Source of the DNA: Nanobdellota archaeon
GTDB lineage: Archaea; Nanobdellota; Nanobdellia; Parvarchaeales; Parvarchaeaceae
DNA: 32,654 bases
Direction: 5' to 3'
NCBI GenBank assembly: GCA_021791655.1
Contig: JAJYWD010000001.1
Coordinates: forward strand, 1 to 32,654
In this document: piece by piece, positions 32,620 through 32,654 of the stretch
How positions within the stretch are numbered: position 1 is the first letter of the stretch
How the letters are laid out: each line of letters starts with the position of its first letter
Program-made: the position numbers and the translations under genes
The notes under the pieces: model-generated
What the model was told of the DNA's origin: nothing
Databases searched by the model: none
The model's input: only the letters and a program-made list of their open reading frames with translations

Positions 32620-32654
32620 AAAAGCATTGTGATTGCGCCAAAAGTGTCCAATAA

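Overview
The window reads as a compact archaeal chromosome segment, most likely from a small-genome DPANN lineage (Micrarchaeota/ARMAN-like; moderate confidence, from gene content only). Archaeal markers are Pelota, the Fe-S ABC protein Rli1/ABCE1, a Hel308-type helicase, a TtuA/TtuB-like tRNA thiolation pair, uS2 next to enolase, two tRNAs with introns at the canonical 37/38 site, and several proteins with class III (type IV pilin) signal peptides. Genes are tightly packed with many 1-26 nt overlaps. Many operon-leading genes have an A/T-rich TATA-like box centred about 24-27 nt upstream of the ATG, which indicates leaderless mRNAs.

Layout: 1-1.5 kb, minus: left-truncated copper-type P1B ATPase preceded by a small YHS protein. 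1.7 kb: tRNA-Ile(UAU) with a 26-nt intron. 1.9-5.6 kb: methyltransferase, a 45-aa zinc ribbon missing from the ORF track, class II LysRS, and an MgtC/DUF4010 membrane protein. 5.6-9.0 kb, plus: Hel308-like helicase, metallophosphoesterase, tRNA-Arg(UCG) with a 17-nt intron, and a small winged-helix protein. 9.0-10.9 kb, minus: an unknown pair made of a long coiled-coil protein and a winged-helix-like protein. 10.9-18.8 kb, minus: one long operon-like run eno - rps2 - DUF192 - asparagine-synthase domain - RNase J - valS - ubiquitin-like sulfur carrier - TtuA/Ncs6. 18.8-20.4 kb, minus: TrmI and a winged-helix protein. 20.4-21.7 kb, plus: two pilin-like proteins. 21.7-23.8 kb, minus: small helical protein and Rli1. 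24.0-25.6 kb, plus: a pilin-like DUF2341/LamG-type surface protein behind a tetranucleotide repeat. 25.6 kb: tRNA-Glu(CUC). 25.7-28.3 kb, plus: amino acid permease, Pelota, and a helical HEPN-like protein. 28.4-32.6 kb, plus: a translationally coupled operon of two aldehyde dehydrogenases and a class III aminotransferase, probably for polyamine or omega-amino-acid breakdown.

The most interesting locus is 24.0-25.6 kb. Thirteen perfect ACAG units lie between a well-placed promoter/ATG (24034) and the pilin signal peptide. In this register the upstream ATG runs into TAG at 24121. The second of the three possible registers also hits a stop. Only the third (11, 14, 17... units) fuses the ATG to the KKTQSALEYM signal peptide and the surface domain. 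The repeat-encoded leader would be removed by prepilin peptidase, so repeat slippage would switch the protein on and off without changing the mature product. The 3' half of the same gene has a markedly different base composition, as if its exposed domain had been replaced. I read this as a candidate archaeal phase-variable (contingency) surface-protein locus, currently in the OFF register or carrying a miscounted repeat.
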